NCBI RefSeq assembly: GCF_004101865.1
Contig: NZ_CP026118.1
Span: 2,001,001 to 2,065,000, forward strand
From: Halobacillus litoralis
Lineage (GTDB): Bacteria > Bacillota > Bacilli > Bacillales > Halobacillaceae
Length of the DNA: 64,000 nucleotides
Direction of reading: 5' to 3'
Part shown: positions 7,893-18,828 of the stretch, piece after piece
Layout: each line of letters begins with the position of its first letter
Position numbering within the stretch: the stretch's first letter is position 1
The notes under the pieces: model-generated
The model's database searches: none
Told to the model about the DNA's origin: nothing
The model's input: the letters and a program-made list of their open reading frames with translations, nothing else
Position numbers and translations under genes: made by a program

Positions 7893-9011
7893 ATGTGTCC
7901 ACATACTGATACGAAATTCGTCCAAACTGGCAATCAACGAGAGGAACCGACGGGGGCGATCAACCCGCCCGTCTATTTTTCCACTCCTTACCGTCACCCA
8001 GGGCTTGGTGAATCCACAGGGTTTGACTACACCAGAACAGGTAACCCGACAAGGAAAATACTAGAATCATCTATCGCCGATATTGAAAACGGAGAAGCGG
8101 GGTTCGCTTTCAGCTCTGGAATGGCCGCGATACAGACAGCTCTCTCCCTTTTCAAACAAGGCGATGAAATCCTTGTTTCTGAAGATTTATATGGAGGTAC
8201 CTTCCGTCTTTTTGAACACGTACATGAGCGTTATGGAATTGTCTTTCACTACTGTGACAGCAATCAATTACAAAATCTCAAAAACTATATAAATAGTAGA
8301 ACCAAGGCTGTTTATATTGAAACACCTACAAACCCATTGATGCACACAGCTGATATCCAGGAAATCTCATCATTTGCAAAAGCGCATGACTTACTCCTTC
8401 TTGTAGACAACACCCTCTACACTCCAATATTGCAAAAGCCTATTGAAGAAGGAGCGGATGTGGTGATCCATAGCGCTACAAAATATTTAGCCGGCCATAA
8501 TGACGTACTGGCAGGATTACTGGTCAGTAAAGGCCAGGAAGTGAACGAAAAACTCGCTTTCCATCAAAATACGTCCGGGGCCGTCCTCTCCCCTTTCGAT
8601 TCTTGGCTGGTAATGAGGGGGATGAAGACACTCCCGCTGAGGATGAGACAACATGAAAGCAATGCAAAAGCTGTCGTCCAGCACCTTGAAAAGCACCCTG
8701 CCATTACAGATATCTTTTATCCAGGTAAAGGTGGAATGGTTTCTTTCAGGCTTAAATCTGAAGCCTGGATCGACCCTTTTTTACGAAACTTAAACCTTAT
8801 CAGCTTTGCAGAAAGTTTAGGAGGCGTGGAAAGTTTCATCACTTACCCGGCTTCTCAAACCCACGCGGATATTCCTGAAGAAATCCGGGTCAGTTACGGA
8901 GTATGCAACCGGCTGTTACGTTTTTCTGTAGGAATTGAGCATATCGATGACTTATTGCACGACCTCGATCAGACACTGAGTCAATTACCTAAGGAGGAGT
9001 TAGCCCAATGA
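7893..9011 (+). CDS. metI: Cystathionine gamma-synthase / O-acetylhomoserine thiolyase
   Basis: PLP enzyme of the Cys/Met metabolism family, 372 residues, joining cysteine (or sulfide) to an activated homoserine in methionine synthesis. The PLP lysine is in HSATKYLAGHND. YTRTGNPTR near the N-terminus and the SSGMAAI phosphate-binding region are typical. AAAGGAG stands 5-8 nt before the ATG. It is the first gene behind the S-box riboswitch and overlaps metC by 4 nt (ATGA), as in B. subtilis metI-metC. Assignment of MetI rather than MetC rests on gene order and the family pattern. Confidence 0.9.
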   Translation: MCPHTDTKFVQTGNQREEPTGAINPPVYFSTPYRHPGLGESTGFDYTRTGNPTRKILESSIADIENGEAGFAFSSGMAAIQTALSLFKQGDEILVSEDLYGGTFRLFEHVHERYGIVFHYCDSNQLQNLKNYINSRTKAVYIETPTNPLMHTADIQEISSFAKAHDLLLLVDNTLYTPILQKPIEEGADVVIHSATKYLAGHNDVLAGLLVSKGQEVNEKLAFHQNTSGAVLSPFDSWLVMRGMKTLPLRMRQHESNAKAVVQHLEKHPAITDIFYPGKGGMVSFRLKSEAWIDPFLRNLNLISFAESLGGVESFITYPASQTHADIPEEIRVSYGVCNRLLRFSVGIEHIDDLLHDLDQTLSQLPKEELAQ

Positions 9012-10204
9012 CCGATCATTCTTTGCAAACACGTTTGTTACACAGTGACTACAAGTTCGACCCCCACACAGGAGCCGTGAGTGTTCCGATTCAGCAAGCA
9101 TCCACGTTCCACCAACAGGATTTTGATAATCCGGGGACTTATGATTACAGCCGGTCTGGCAATCCGACACGAAAAGCTTTGGAAGATACGATTGCCGGGC
9201 TTGAAAATGGCACCGAAGGGTTCGCTTTCGCTTCAGGAATGGCTGCCATTTCAACTTCTTTCATGCTGCTATCTCAAGGTGATCATGTGGTGATTTCAGA
9301 AGATGTGTATGGCGGGACATTCCGCATGATCAATGACGTCCTTCAAAGGTTTGGAATCGATCACACATTTGTAGATATGACCGACCTGCATGCTGTAGCG
9401 ACTTCCATACAGCCGAATACAAAACTTGTCTACATTGAGACCCCATCCAATCCGACATTGAAAATCACAGATATCAGAGCTGTCTCTAAGCTGGCCAAAG
9501 CCAACGATTGTTGGACTTTTGTCGACAACACTTTCATGACGCCAGCTCTGCAGCGTCCTTTGGAACTGGGGGCAGATCTTGTCCTTCACAGTGCAACAAA
9601 GTTCATCGCCGGTCACAGCGATGTCGTCGCAGGTTTGGCTGCCACTCATCAACCCGACCTCGCTGAACGACTATCCTTTTTACAAAATTCATTCGGTTCG
9701 ATTCTTGGTGCACACGATTGTTGGCTCGTGTTACGCGGATTGAAGACATTGCATTGCCGTCTTGCCCAATCCTCCGCCTCTGCAGCGAAAATCGCCGAAG
9801 AACTTACCAAACACCCATTGATTGAGGAAGTTTTTTATCCTGGCTTTTCATCACATCCAGGAAACTCGATTCATTCTTATCAATCCGAGGGTGCAGGAGC
9901 GATCCTCTCCTTCCGTTTACGGGATGAAGATGCTGTTAGACAGTTCACTAATGCGGTAGAACTTCCTGTTTATGCTGTAAGCTTAGGTGCCGTTGAATCG
10001 ATTCTCTCTTACCCAGCCCGTATGTCTCATGCTTCTATGCCTAAAGAGGAAAGAGAAAAACGGGGCATTACAGATGGATTACTCCGTTTATCAGTTGGAC
10101 TGGAAAAACCTGAAGACCTCATCGAAGATTTTCAGCAGGCATTGAAGCAAATCCAGCCTTACTCTTTTTTGACGAACAGGAGGGTGAATCATGAACTTAC
10201 GTGA
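9008..10204 (+). CDS. metC: Cystathionine beta-lyase
   Basis: Second PLP enzyme of the pair, 398 residues, cleaving cystathionine to homocysteine, pyruvate and ammonia. The PLP lysine lies in [27 protein letters not shown] and FASGMAAI are conserved. The start ATG overlaps the metI stop, preceded by AAGGAGG inside metI. Its 3' end overlaps the start of the next gene by 14 nt, so translation of the operon is probably coupled. The two PLP genes are clear paralogues. Confidence 0.9.
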   Translation: MTDHSLQTRLLHSDYKFDPHTGAVSVPIQQASTFHQQDFDNPGTYDYSRSGNPTRKALEDTIAGLENGTEGFAFASGMAAISTSFMLLSQGDHVVISEDVYGGTFRMINDVLQRFGIDHTFVDMTDLHAVATSIQPNTKLVYIETPSNPTLKITDIRAVSKLAKANDCWTFVDNTFMTPALQRPLELGADLVLHSATKFIAGHSDVVAGLAATHQPDLAERLSFLQNSFGSILGAHDCWLVLRGLKTLHCRLAQSSASAAKIAEELTKHPLIEEVFYPGFSSHPGNSIHSYQSEGAGAILSFRLRDEDAVRQFTNAVELPVYAVSLGAVESILSYPARMSHASMPKEEREKRGITDGLLRLSVGLEKPEDLIEDFQQALKQIQPYSFLTNRRVNHELT

Positions 10205-12050
10205 TGCATTACAGCAAAAAACACTGATCGGCGATGGCGCAATGGGGACACTGCTCTATTCTTATGGGATCGATCGTTGTTTTGAAGATCTCAACCTTTC
10301 CCATTCTGAAGAAGTGTTGAATGTTCACCGCGCCTACGTAAATGCTGGAGCTGATGTCATCCAGACCAACACCTATGGCGCTAATTATATAAAGCTGACC
10401 CGCTACGGACTCCAAAACCAGGTCAAAGAAATCAACACCCAGGCCGTACGCTTAGCTAAACAGGCAGCGGGCCCTGAGCAATATGTGGTCGGCACGATGG
10501 GAGGAGTCCGCGGTATTCAAAAACAAGCGGTGCCCCTGGAAGAAATCAAGCGCAGCTTTCGAGAACAACTCTACTGTTTATTGTTCGAAGAAGTAGACGG
10601 GCTGCTGCTCGAAACCTTCTATGATTTAGAAGAAGTAACAACAGTTTTAGAGATTGTGAGAAAAGAAACCGATCTACCCGTCATCGCTCAAGTTTCGATG
10701 CATGAAGCAGGTGTGCTGCAAGATGGCACACCCCTCACAGAAGCTTTGGAGCTTTTAGAGAAAAAAGGAGCGGATGTCGTAGGTGTCAATTGTCGTCTTG
10801 GTCCCTATCATATGATCCAATCATTAGAGGAAGTGCCACTCCCCGATAAAGCGGTCTTGTCTGCGTATCCGAATGCAAGTCTGCCAGCTTTCCAGGATGG
10901 CAGACTTGTTTATCCGACAGACCCTTCCTATTTTCAAAAGAGCGCGCAATCGCTATATGAACAAGGGGTGCATCTGATAGGGGGATGCTGCGGCACCACG
11001 CCAGAACACATCGAAGCAATTGCTGCGAGAGTAAAAGGGAAAAAACCGATAAAAGAAAAAAAAGTCCCATTGAAAAAGAAAACGGATGTGAATGTTGCTA
11101 AAAAAGAAAAACAAACGCCCCACTTGCATGAATTAGCAAGAAAAGGGCGTTCAATTATCGTTGAGCTTGATCCACCAAAGAAATTGAACACCGAGCGTTT
11201 TCTAAAGGGCGCAAAAGCTTTGCAGGAAGCTGGCATCGATTCCATCACCTTAGCCGATAACTCCCTCGCCACCCCTAGAATAAGCAACTCGACGATGGCT
11301 TCCATCATCAAGTCAAAATATAACGTCGATCCTCTCGTCCATATCGCCTGCCGTGACCGTAATTTAATCGGCTTACAGTCACATCTGTTAGGATTGCATA
11401 CGCTGGGCATCCACCAAGTCCTTGCCGTCACAGGTGACCCGACGAAAATCGGAGACTTTCCTGGAGCGACATCTGTGTATGACTTGTCATCATTCGACTT
11501 GATCCATTACATCAAACAGCTGAACAAGGGCATTTCCTTTTCCGGGAAACCTTTAGGTGAGAACACTTCTTTCTCAGTAGCCGCCGCTTTTAACCCGAAT
11601 GTGCGTAACTTGAACAGGGCCGTGGGACGGATGGAGAAAAAAATCAGTTATGGAGCGGATTATTTTATCAGCCAGCCCGTCTTTAACGAAAAACAACTCG
11701 TTGAAGTCTATGAAGCTACGAAGCACGTGGATGCGCCAATCTACATCGGAATCATGCCCCTCACCAGCGTACGCAACGCAGAATTTTTACACAATGAAGT
11801 ACCAGGCATGACACTTTCTGCTGATATACTCGAACGAATGGAACAAGCAGGAGACAATAAAGCACAGGCGCAAGCCGAAGGCATCAGCATTGCCAAATCA
11901 TTGATTGATACAGCAATGGATTTATTCAACGGAATCTATTTGATCACACCTTTCTTACGTTACGAAATGACCGTTGAACTGACCAACTATATCCATGAGA
12001 AAAGTGCATCAAAAGAAAGGAAGTTATCTGATGGGATCCACATTGTTTGA
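10191..12050 (+). CDS. yitJ: Bifunctional homocysteine S-methyltransferase / 5,10-methylenetetrahydrofolate reductase
   Basis: 619 residues with two domains. The N-terminal part (about 1-285) is a homocysteine methyltransferase barrel ending in the zinc-binding [11 protein letters not shown], with the third cysteine in GVNCRLG. A basic linker follows. The C-terminal part (about 305-600) is a MetF-type reductase with VELDPPKK and [12 protein letters not shown]. The reductase makes 5-methyl-THF for MetH; the first domain can remethylate homocysteine. AGGAGGGTG precedes the ATG inside metC. The reading frame overlaps metH by 20 nt. B. subtilis YitJ has the same domain order and its own S-box. 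Confidence 0.93.
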   Translation: MNLRDALQQKTLIGDGAMGTLLYSYGIDRCFEDLNLSHSEEVLNVHRAYVNAGADVIQTNTYGANYIKLTRYGLQNQVKEINTQAVRLAKQAAGPEQYVVGTMGGVRGIQKQAVPLEEIKRSFREQLYCLLFEEVDGLLLETFYDLEEVTTVLEIVRKETDLPVIAQVSMHEAGVLQDGTPLTEALELLEKKGADVVGVNCRLGPYHMIQSLEEVPLPDKAVLSAYPNASLPAFQDGRLVYPTDPSYFQKSAQSLYEQGVHLIGGCCGTTPEHIEAIAARVKGKKPIKEKKVPLKKKTDVNVAKKEKQTPHLHELARKGRSIIVELDPPKKLNTERFLKGAKALQEAGIDSITLADNSLATPRISNSTMASIIKSKYNVDPLVHIACRDRNLIGLQSHLLGLHTLGIHQVLAVTGDPTKIGDFPGATSVYDLSSFDLIHYIKQLNKGISFSGKPLGENTSFSVAAAFNPNVRNLNRAVGRMEKKISYGADYFISQPVFNEKQLVEVYEATKHVDAPIYIGIMPLTSVRNAEFLHNEVPGMTLSADILERMEQAGDNKAQAQAEGISIAKSLIDTAMDLFNGIYLITPFLRYEMTVELTNYIHEKSASKERKLSDGIHIV

Positions 12051-15000
12051 TCAACACCTGCAGAAAAGAATCTTGGTTTTGGATGGAGCGATGGGCACGA
12101 TGCTCCAAGAAGCAGACCTCTCCCCTGCTGATTTCGGTGGAGAAGCTTATGATGGATGTAATGAATACTTGAATTTGACTTACCCCAGTCTGCTTGATTC
12201 CATCCATTCCAGTTACTTAGAAGCAGGGGCAGACATCATCGAAACGAATACCTTCGGGGCTACCGATCTCGTTCTTAATGATTACGAGCTTGGGCATTTA
12301 GCAGAAGAAATCAATATCGAAGCTGCCAAAATTGCGAAGCAAGCCGCAGCTCGCTATACCACCGAAAACCGGCCTCGTTTTGTAGCTGGTGCAATGGGAC
12401 CGACCACTAAAACATTATCCGTCACAGGTGGAACTACTTTTGAAGCTTTAACTCGCGCTTACGAGGAACAAGCAAGGGGATTGATCAAAGGCGGAGTCGA
12501 TTTGTTATTGTTGGAAACCTCTCAAGACATGCTGAATGTGAAAGCTGCATTTCTCGGTATAACACGTGCGAGTGAAGGTTTACAAAAAAAATTACCCCTT
12601 TTCATATCGGGAACTATTGAACCGATGGGGACAACGCTCGCCGGCCAAAGCATCGAAGCATTTTATCTGTCCCTGGAGCATATGGAACCGAGCGCTGTCG
12701 GGTTGAACTGCGCAACAGGACCAGAATTCATGCGTGATCACCTCCGTTCTCTCTCTGATTTGGCTACGACAGCAGTGAGCTGTTATCCAAATGCCGGCTT
12801 GCCAGATGAAGAGGGTAACTATCATGAAACACCAGAATCGTTAGCTGCCAAAGTCGCCGGCTTTGCTGAAAAAGGCTGGCTGAATGTGGTTGGGGGCTGT
12901 TGTGGCACGACTCCCGCTCACATTAAAGCGATCGCAGAAGCAGTGAAGGGATTCCCTCCAAGAAAAGCACCGAAATCACATGCCCATGCAGTAACCGGAA
13001 TCGAACCATTAATTTACGATGATCCCGGTGACCGTCCGATTCTCATCGGCGAGCGCACAAATGTAATTGGGTCACGGAAGTTCAAACGACTTATTGCAGA
13101 AGGAAAATTTGAAGAAGCTTCCGAAATTGCTCGAGCACAAGTGAAGAAAGGTGCACAAGTCATCGATATTTGCCTCGCTGACCCTGACAGGGATGAAGTC
13201 ACGGATATGGAAGCGTTCATGAAACAAGTCGTCAACAAAGTGAAGGTACCACTCGTCATCGATTCCACAGATATGAATGTTATTGAAAAAGCTCTCACTT
13301 TCTCTCAAGGGAAAGTGATTATCAACTCCATCAACTTGGAAGATGGAGTTGAGCGCTTCAAAGATGTCCTCCCGCTGGTAAAACAATACGGAGCAGCACT
13401 CGTCGTCGGTACAATCGATGAAGATGGTATGGCTGTTACAGCTGAGAGGAAGCTGGAGGTGGCTAAGCGGTCACATGACATTCTCGTCTTTGAATATGGT
13501 ATGAACCCGCAAGATATCATATTCGATCCTCTCGTCTTTCCTGTCGGCACTGGTGATGAACAATATATCGGGTCAGCTGAGGCGACCATTGAAGGCATTC
13601 GACTGATTAAAGAACACCTCCCCCTATGTCAGACGGTTCTCGGTGTGAGCAACGTCTCGTTCGGTCTCCCTCCTGTGGGACGTGAAGTGTTGAACGCGGT
13701 TTACCTATATCACTGCACCAAAGCGGGACTTGACTACGCAATTGTCAATACGGAAAAGTTGGAGCGTTACGCCTCTATTGATGAAAAAGAAATCAAACAA
13801 GCGGACGAACTTTTGTTCAATACAAGTGATCAAACATTGGCTGCATTCACTGCTTTTTATCGTGGTAAGAAAAAAGAGAAAAAAGTACCCACATCGACCA
13901 TGACTCTAGCTGAACGTCTTGCCCACTACGTTGTCGAGGGTACGAAAGAAGGACTTCTTCCTGATTTAGAAAAGGCCCTTGCTGAATATGACACGCCCCT
14001 GTTAATCATTAATGGCCCCTTGATGGACGGAATGGCAGAGGTAGGACGGCTATTCAATGACAATCAATTAATTGTAGCGGAGGTTTTACAAAGCGCCGAA
14101 GTTATGAAAGCTTCCGTCGCTTTTCTTGAACCCCATATGGAAAAAGGCGATACGTCTAACAAAAAAGGAAAAGTGCTGTTAGCTACCGTCAAAGGTGACG
14201 TCCATGATATAGGTAAAAATCTTGTTGAAATCATTTTAAGCAACAATGGATTTGAGGTGGTCGACCTTGGAATAAAGGTCACTCCTGCCGAACTGATAGC
14301 ACAAATCAAACAGGAAAACCCGACAATCGTCGGCCTTTCCGGATTGCTCGTCAAATCTGCCCAACAAATGGTGTTGACCGCCCAAGACTTGGCACAGCAG
14401 AAAATATCGCTGCCGATTCTCGTCGGGGGTGCAGCTTTATCAAGAAAGTTCACCCATACAAAAATATCCCCGGAATATGATGGCCCTGTTTTATATGCAA
14501 AAGATGCGATGGATGGACTATCCATTTCCAACCAATTAAGCACAGAGGAACAACGCGGCAAGTTTCTAGAAGACCACGCTCAAAAACAAGCGATAGCTTT
14601 ATCAAGAGCAGCTACTCCAACAGAAGGCGATGGTGCCACGGCGGTAGCGACAAGAGCGAAGTCGAGTGTTTCAACAAAGGTCCCTGTTTTCAAACCTCAT
14701 GACTTTGAAAAACACGTCATCCGCCGCCACCCAGTCGCCCATATCGAGCCCTATATCAACATGCAAATGCTCATTGGTCATCATTTAGGCCTGAAAGGAA
14801 AGTTCACAAAACTCCTTGAGCAGAAAAATGAAAAAGCACTCCATTTGAAAGAAGTGGTGGATGGGCTTATAACTCGGGCAAAAGCAGAGCAATGGGTTCA
14901 ACCATCATCGATGTACCGTTTCTTCCCTGCTCAATCGGACGGAGATGATATCATCATTTACGACCCAGGCGATCATTCGACCATCGTAGAACGGTTCGCT

Positions 15001-15483
15001 TTTCCAAGACAGAATAAAGAACCACACCTCTGTTTAGCTGATTATTTGCGCCCAGTTCATAGTGGAGAGATGGACTATGTGGGATTTTTCGCTGTCACTG
15101 CTGGAAAAGGCATACGAAAAAGAGCCGTTGAATTGAAAGAACAAGGTCATTACTTAGAAAGCCATGCCTTGCAAGCCTTAGCTTTAGAAACAGCTGAAGG
15201 TTTAGCAGAACAGATTCACCAACAAATACGTGATAAATGGGGGTTTCCTGACCCTACAGATTTCACAATGCAAGAACGCTTTTCAGCCAAATACCAGGGA
15301 CAACGCTACTCTTTCGGTTATCCAGCATGTCCTGAATTAGACGACCAGAAGAAGTTGTTCCAATTGATTCAACCTGAAGAAATAGGGATTGAGCTTACAG
15401 AAGAATGTATGATGGAACCAGAAGCCTCCGTTACTGCCATGGTTTTCGCCCATCCGGAAGCCCGATACTTCAATGTAAGGTGA
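12031..15483 (+). CDS. metH: Cobalamin-dependent methionine synthase
   Basis: Full-length MetH of 1150 residues transferring methyl from 5-methyl-THF to homocysteine through cobalamin. Domains in order: homocysteine/zinc domain (to about 315, [10 protein letters not shown]), pterin domain (about 335-620, [10 protein letters not shown]), B12 cap and binding domain (about 640-870, [12 protein letters not shown] with the cobalt-ligand His), and the SAM-dependent reactivation domain (about 915-1150, GDDIIIYD and [15 protein letters not shown]). The start at 12031 was preferred to an in-frame ATG at 11995 because AAGGAAG lies 7 nt before it. No B12 riboswitch is seen; control comes from the operon's S-box. 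Growth on this route implies cobalamin supply. Confidence 0.95.
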   Translation: MGSTLFDQHLQKRILVLDGAMGTMLQEADLSPADFGGEAYDGCNEYLNLTYPSLLDSIHSSYLEAGADIIETNTFGATDLVLNDYELGHLAEEINIEAAKIAKQAAARYTTENRPRFVAGAMGPTTKTLSVTGGTTFEALTRAYEEQARGLIKGGVDLLLLETSQDMLNVKAAFLGITRASEGLQKKLPLFISGTIEPMGTTLAGQSIEAFYLSLEHMEPSAVGLNCATGPEFMRDHLRSLSDLATTAVSCYPNAGLPDEEGNYHETPESLAAKVAGFAEKGWLNVVGGCCGTTPAHIKAIAEAVKGFPPRKAPKSHAHAVTGIEPLIYDDPGDRPILIGERTNVIGSRKFKRLIAEGKFEEASEIARAQVKKGAQVIDICLADPDRDEVTDMEAFMKQVVNKVKVPLVIDSTDMNVIEKALTFSQGKVIINSINLEDGVERFKDVLPLVKQYGAALVVGTIDEDGMAVTAERKLEVAKRSHDILVFEYGMNPQDIIFDPLVFPVGTGDEQYIGSAEATIEGIRLIKEHLPLCQTVLGVSNVSFGLPPVGREVLNAVYLYHCTKAGLDYAIVNTEKLERYASIDEKEIKQADELLFNTSDQTLAAFTAFYRGKKKEKKVPTSTMTLAERLAHYVVEGTKEGLLPDLEKALAEYDTPLLIINGPLMDGMAEVGRLFNDNQLIVAEVLQSAEVMKASVAFLEPHMEKGDTSNKKGKVLLATVKGDVHDIGKNLVEIILSNNGFEVVDLGIKVTPAELIAQIKQENPTIVGLSGLLVKSAQQMVLTAQDLAQQKISLPILVGGAALSRKFTHTKISPEYDGPVLYAKDAMDGLSISNQLSTEEQRGKFLEDHAQKQAIALSRAATPTEGDGATAVATRAKSSVSTKVPVFKPHDFEKHVIRRHPVAHIEPYINMQMLIGHHLGLKGKFTKLLEQKNEKALHLKEVVDGLITRAKAEQWVQPSSMYRFFPAQSDGDDIIIYDPGDHSTIVERFAFPRQNKEPHLCLADYLRPVHSGEMDYVGFFAVTAGKGIRKRAVELKEQGHYLESHALQALALETAEGLAEQIHQQIRDKWGFPDPTDFTMQERFSAKYQGQRYSFGYPACPELDDQKKLFQLIQPEEIGIELTEECMMEPEASVTAMVFAHPEARYFNVR

Positions 15484-15548
15484 ATGAGCGATGGACAGAA
15501 CCCAGACCGTTGAACTTGATCATTTTTCATCCGAATCAATGAACACAA

Positions 15549-15585
15549 AAACCCGAACCCCGGTCAGAAGCCAGGGTTCGGGTTT
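15549..15585. terminator. Bidirectional terminator between metH and the reductase gene
   Basis: Hairpin AAACCCGAACCC / GGGTTCGGGTTT with an 11-13 nt loop region. T residues flank it on the minus side (TTTTTGTG), so it serves the minus-strand reductase best and can also stop metH transcripts. Confidence 0.8.
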
Positions 15586-15594
15586 CTTCTATCA

Positions 15595-16578
15595 TTAATC
15601 AAGATGTTTATAAATTACTGTGCTGTACACTTGGCCTTTCGCTTTCGGATCAAGAAACACAGCTGCACTATTGACCGCTGCCATCGCCTCATTGAATCCC
15701 GAAGCGATCAACATCGTTTTACTAGGGTAAATGGCTGCATCCCCCGCGACAAACATTCCATCAATGTTCGAGCACATGTCTGTTGCAACGGGAATCCTGC
15801 CTTTTTCTGTCTCCAACCCCCACTGGTCATACAAGCTTTTCTCAATATTCAAGCCTTCATAAACAAGAATGTGATCAACTTCCAATTCCATTCCATCCTG
15901 TAAGACAACGCCGGTAAGTGTGACCCCATCTCCGACGAGTTCCTCAACCGCCTTGTTTTTATGAATATGGACAGAAGATGCTTCCAATTTATCCAAATCC
16001 TGTTCATATACAGCTTTGAACTCCTTCCCCCTGTTTATGACATGGACTTCTTCTGCGACTTTTTCCAAAGCTAGAGACCAGTCGATCCCAACACGGTTTT
16101 GTGAAATGACGGCAACTTTTTTTCCGGTGTACTGCTTCAAGTTCCGAATTGTGTAGTGAATCTGCTTCCCATCATAATGCTCACGCCCCAATACTTGTAT
16201 TGGTTCCATTTCAAACGTTCCCAATCCCGAGGCAATGAGAACCGTCTTCGAAAAATGAGCTTCACCATCATCAGCAGTCAAAACAAACGAACCATCATCC
16301 AGTTTTTCTATGGACTTGATCTTTTTACCTGTCACCAATTTCGGCTGGACGCTCAATGCTTGTTCTTCAACATTAGCAACCAAGTCCTCCCCTGAGACCC
16401 CAGGGAACCCGCCGACATCATAAATCTTTTTCTCAGGGTAGAAAAAGGAGACCTTCCCACCAAAGTCCGGCTGATACTCGATGACCTTTGTTTTCAAATC
16501 TCTCATTCCACTATAAAAGGCAGAGTACAAACCTGTCGTTCCCCCACCAATGATGGTCACATCATACATATCCTTCAT
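15595..16578 (-). CDS. Ferredoxin/flavodoxin-NADP+ reductase-like flavoprotein (YumC/YcgT-like)
   Basis: Thioredoxin-reductase-fold flavoprotein of 327 residues with FAD motif IIGGGTTGLYSAFYSG near the N-terminus and the C-terminal MFVAGDAAIYPSK. The redox CxxC of thioredoxin reductase is absent; only one cysteine (TDMCSNIDG) is seen in that region, so it belongs to the FNR-type branch. ATG 16578 follows AAGGGGAGG. It is the last gene of the Fur-type controlled permease operon, 15 nt after the second permease gene. A role in reducing imported ferric siderophore, directly or through ferredoxin/flavodoxin, is inferred from position and from YcgT-like proteins. Confidence 0.85.
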   Translation of the reverse strand: MKDMYDVTIIGGGTTGLYSAFYSGMRDLKTKVIEYQPDFGGKVSFFYPEKKIYDVGGFPGVSGEDLVANVEEQALSVQPKLVTGKKIKSIEKLDDGSFVLTADDGEAHFSKTVLIASGLGTFEMEPIQVLGREHYDGKQIHYTIRNLKQYTGKKVAVISQNRVGIDWSLALEKVAEEVHVINRGKEFKAVYEQDLDKLEASSVHIHKNKAVEELVGDGVTLTGVVLQDGMELEVDHILVYEGLNIEKSLYDQWGLETEKGRIPVATDMCSNIDGMFVAGDAAIYPSKTMLIASGFNEAMAAVNSAAVFLDPKAKGQVYSTVIYKHLD

Positions 16579-16593
16579 ATTCGTCCTCCCCTT

Positions 16594-17601
16594 CTATTGG
16601 GTTTTCATTAGTAAGTAGATGAAATATGGCGTACTGACGATGGAGACAACAATTCCTACAGGGATCTCAGCAGGTGCAATGATATTCTTCCCGATCGTAT
16701 CTGCTGCCAATAAAAACAAAGCGCCAGTCAAAGCTGCGACAGGGAGCATCTGCTCATGTCGCGGTCCAATCAACCTCCTCGCGATGTGAGGGGCGACCAG
16801 CCCAAGAAAAGCAATGCCGCCACCTGCAGCTACACATAAACCAGCCAAACCGACAGCTAATAGCAAGAGCGTTCGCCGCTCCTTTTCAACAGCAGCACCA
16901 AGTCCGATCGACATCTGATCGCCGAGATTCAAAATATTCAGTGTGGATGATTTATAAATGGTATAAAGAATCATCAGAATAATGATCGGGACCACGGCGA
17001 ACACAAGATTCCAGTTACTCATCCAGATGTCCCCGGCCAGCCAAACGAGAGCTTGATTAAAATCCTGGGGGTTCATTTTGACCTGAAAGATAATCAAGGC
17101 AGCACTGAAACCTGCATTGATACCGATCCCCACTAAAATCAACCGAACGGGATTGACACCTTTTTTCCAAGCTAGCACATAAACGAGAATGGCAGCTACG
17201 AACGCGCCGAGCAGTGCGAAAACAGGGAGAATATAAAGTCCGAAGCCTGTGACCCTCGCCATCGACTCCTGGAAAAAGAAAATATACAAAATAACTGCAA
17301 ACCCTGCACCAGTATTAATGCCCAGGATTCCAGGGTCAGCCAGATCATTTTGTGCTACACCTTGAAGGATGGCTCCGGAAACACCCAGACCTGCGCCGAT
17401 CACTAGAGCGATGATCATTCCTGGGAGACGGAAATCAAACAGAACCAGATTTTGCTTTTCCGTGCCTTGACCAAAAAGTGTCCGCAGTACATCAAGCGGG
17501 GCAATCTTTACGACACCCATATTCAGACTCAAGATGAACACGGTAACAAGAAGGATGGTTAAAGCTCCGAGTACAATAGGCAATCTTTTTTGATTCATCA
17601 T
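16594..17601 (-). CDS. FecCD-type iron-siderophore ABC transporter permease (second)
   Basis: 335-residue inner-membrane permease with about nine to ten hydrophobic segments. FecCD family signatures include RLPGMIIALVIGAGLGVSGAILQG and the coupling region IGLGAAVEKERRTLLLL, then GGIAFLGLVAPHIARRLIGPRH. Its start overlaps the stop of the upstream permease by 4 nt, so the two are translated together and form a heterodimeric channel. No ATPase gene is present in the locus; by analogy with B. subtilis yfiYZ-yfhA, which uses YusV, an ATPase encoded elsewhere is expected. Confidence 0.92.
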   Translation of the reverse strand: MMNQKRLPIVLGALTILLVTVFILSLNMGVVKIAPLDVLRTLFGQGTEKQNLVLFDFRLPGMIIALVIGAGLGVSGAILQGVAQNDLADPGILGINTGAGFAVILYIFFFQESMARVTGFGLYILPVFALLGAFVAAILVYVLAWKKGVNPVRLILVGIGINAGFSAALIIFQVKMNPQDFNQALVWLAGDIWMSNWNLVFAVVPIIILMILYTIYKSSTLNILNLGDQMSIGLGAAVEKERRTLLLLAVGLAGLCVAAGGGIAFLGLVAPHIARRLIGPRHEQMLPVAALTGALFLLAADTIGKNIIAPAEIPVGIVVSIVSTPYFIYLLMKTQ

Positions 17602-18644
17602 ATCCCCCTCCCTTCACCACGAGCTAGATAAAGGAAAAAAGGAACCCCAATACATGCCGTGATCGCTCCTACCGGCGTTTCATAAGGCGCATTCACTAAC
17701 CGTGCTCCTATATCAGAGATAACGAGCAACAAACTCCCGAACACTGCGGATACAGGGATGATCAAACGGTAATCCGTTCCAACGAAGAATCTGGTTACAT
17801 GGGGAATGACCAGACCTATAAACCCTACCGTACCTGCCACAGAGACAGCTGCACCCGTCAAAACAAATACAACAATAATGCCCAGAGACTTAGCGACTAA
17901 GGTATTTTGCCCGAGCCCCTTAGAGACGTCCTCTCCTAAACTGAGAATCGTAACAGCACGCGAGATGATGAAAGCAAGGGTCAAACCAACAGCTCCTGCA
18001 ATCAATAAGATTTTCACAGAAACCCAATCGGTCGCTGCCAACCCTCCTGCATACCAAAAGCTCATTTGTTTCGCCACTTGAAAGTGCAGGGATATGGCAG
18101 ATGACAGAGAACTGAGCATCCCGCCTACCGCTACTCCGGCAAGCGCTAATTTCACGGGGGTCAAACCACCTTTAGAAAATGAACCGACCGCAAAAACAAG
18201 AATGACACCTAGCCCCGCACCGATAAATGCAGAAATTGTCATACCGGAATTGCTGATGGTCGGAAAGAAGACAATGGCCACAATCAAAGCGAAGGCCGCT
18301 CCATGTGTCACCCCCATGATTGAAGGGGAAGCAAGTGGATTACGGGTCAACCCTTGCATTACCGCTCCTGACACAGCAAGGAAAGCACCGACAAGAGCAG
18401 CCCCCAATGCTCGGGGCAGACGCAGTTCCCAAATCACCTGGTGGTTCGTCAGGCTGGAATCAAAAGCGAAAACCGCTTCCCAAACCGTTTGTAATTGAAT
18501 ATCCGTCACCCCTACAGAGATGGATACCCCTAATAAAAAGACCACTAAGAAACTGGCTATGATAAAAATGATCGTCGCTCGCAAATAACGGCTCGTTAAG
18601 CCTTCTAGTTGTTGTTTTTCGGAATGGTTTGCATGTTCACTCAC
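17598..18644 (-). CDS. FecCD-type iron-siderophore ABC transporter permease (first)
   Basis: 348-residue permease, first gene of the minus-strand iron operon. RLPRALGAALVGAFLAVSGAVMQG is the family hallmark, and SLGEDVSKGLG and GFIGLVIPHVTRFFVG follow in the second half. A charged 25-residue N-terminal tail precedes the first membrane segment. The start is GTG at 18642-18644, with AGAGGGT upstream. Transcription comes from the Fur-type promoter region shared with the divergent binding-protein gene. Confidence 0.92.
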   Translation of the reverse strand: MSEHANHSEKQQLEGLTSRYLRATIIFIIASFLVVFLLGVSISVGVTDIQLQTVWEAVFAFDSSLTNHQVIWELRLPRALGAALVGAFLAVSGAVMQGLTRNPLASPSIMGVTHGAAFALIVAIVFFPTISNSGMTISAFIGAGLGVILVFAVGSFSKGGLTPVKLALAGVAVGGMLSSLSSAISLHFQVAKQMSFWYAGGLAATDWVSVKILLIAGAVGLTLAFIISRAVTILSLGEDVSKGLGQNTLVAKSLGIIVVFVLTGAAVSVAGTVGFIGLVIPHVTRFFVGTDYRLIIPVSAVFGSLLLVISDIGARLVNAPYETPVGAITACIGVPFFLYLARGEGRGI

Positions 18645-18691
18645 AGTCAGCTACCCTCTCTTGATTCTTTTATCTATGTAATCATATAAAA

Positions 18692-18797
18692 TGAGAATCA
18701 TTATCACTACATCAGTATATCTATATATTCTTCATGATTCAAGATTTTAAATCTTGAAAGCTATTGACACTACTATTGAAAATGATTATCATTATCG
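18692..18797. promoter_or_regulatory. Divergent iron promoters with two Fur-type boxes
   Basis: Plus promoter: TTGACA (18764-18769), 17 nt, TATCAT (18787-18792). Minus promoter: TTGAAT (18742-18737), 17 nt, TATACT (18719-18714). TGAGAATCATTATCA (18692-18706) lies just downstream of the minus -10. TGAAAATGATTATCA (18777-18791), overlapped by TGATTATCATTATCG, covers the plus -10. All match the Fur 7-1-7 consensus TGATAATnATTATCA closely, so both transcripts should be shut when iron is plentiful. Confidence 0.88.
18738..18758. promoter_or_regulatory. Perfect 21-bp palindrome between the iron promoters
   Basis: TTCAAGATTT-T-AAATCTTGAA, an exact 10-1-10 inverted repeat, overlaps the minus-strand -35 and ends 5 nt before the plus-strand -35. 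It is unlike a Fur box. It may bind a second regulator acting on both promoters. Confidence 0.5.
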
Positions 18798-18828
18798 TAC
18801 AAACATCATTTTCTAGGGGGATACTTAA

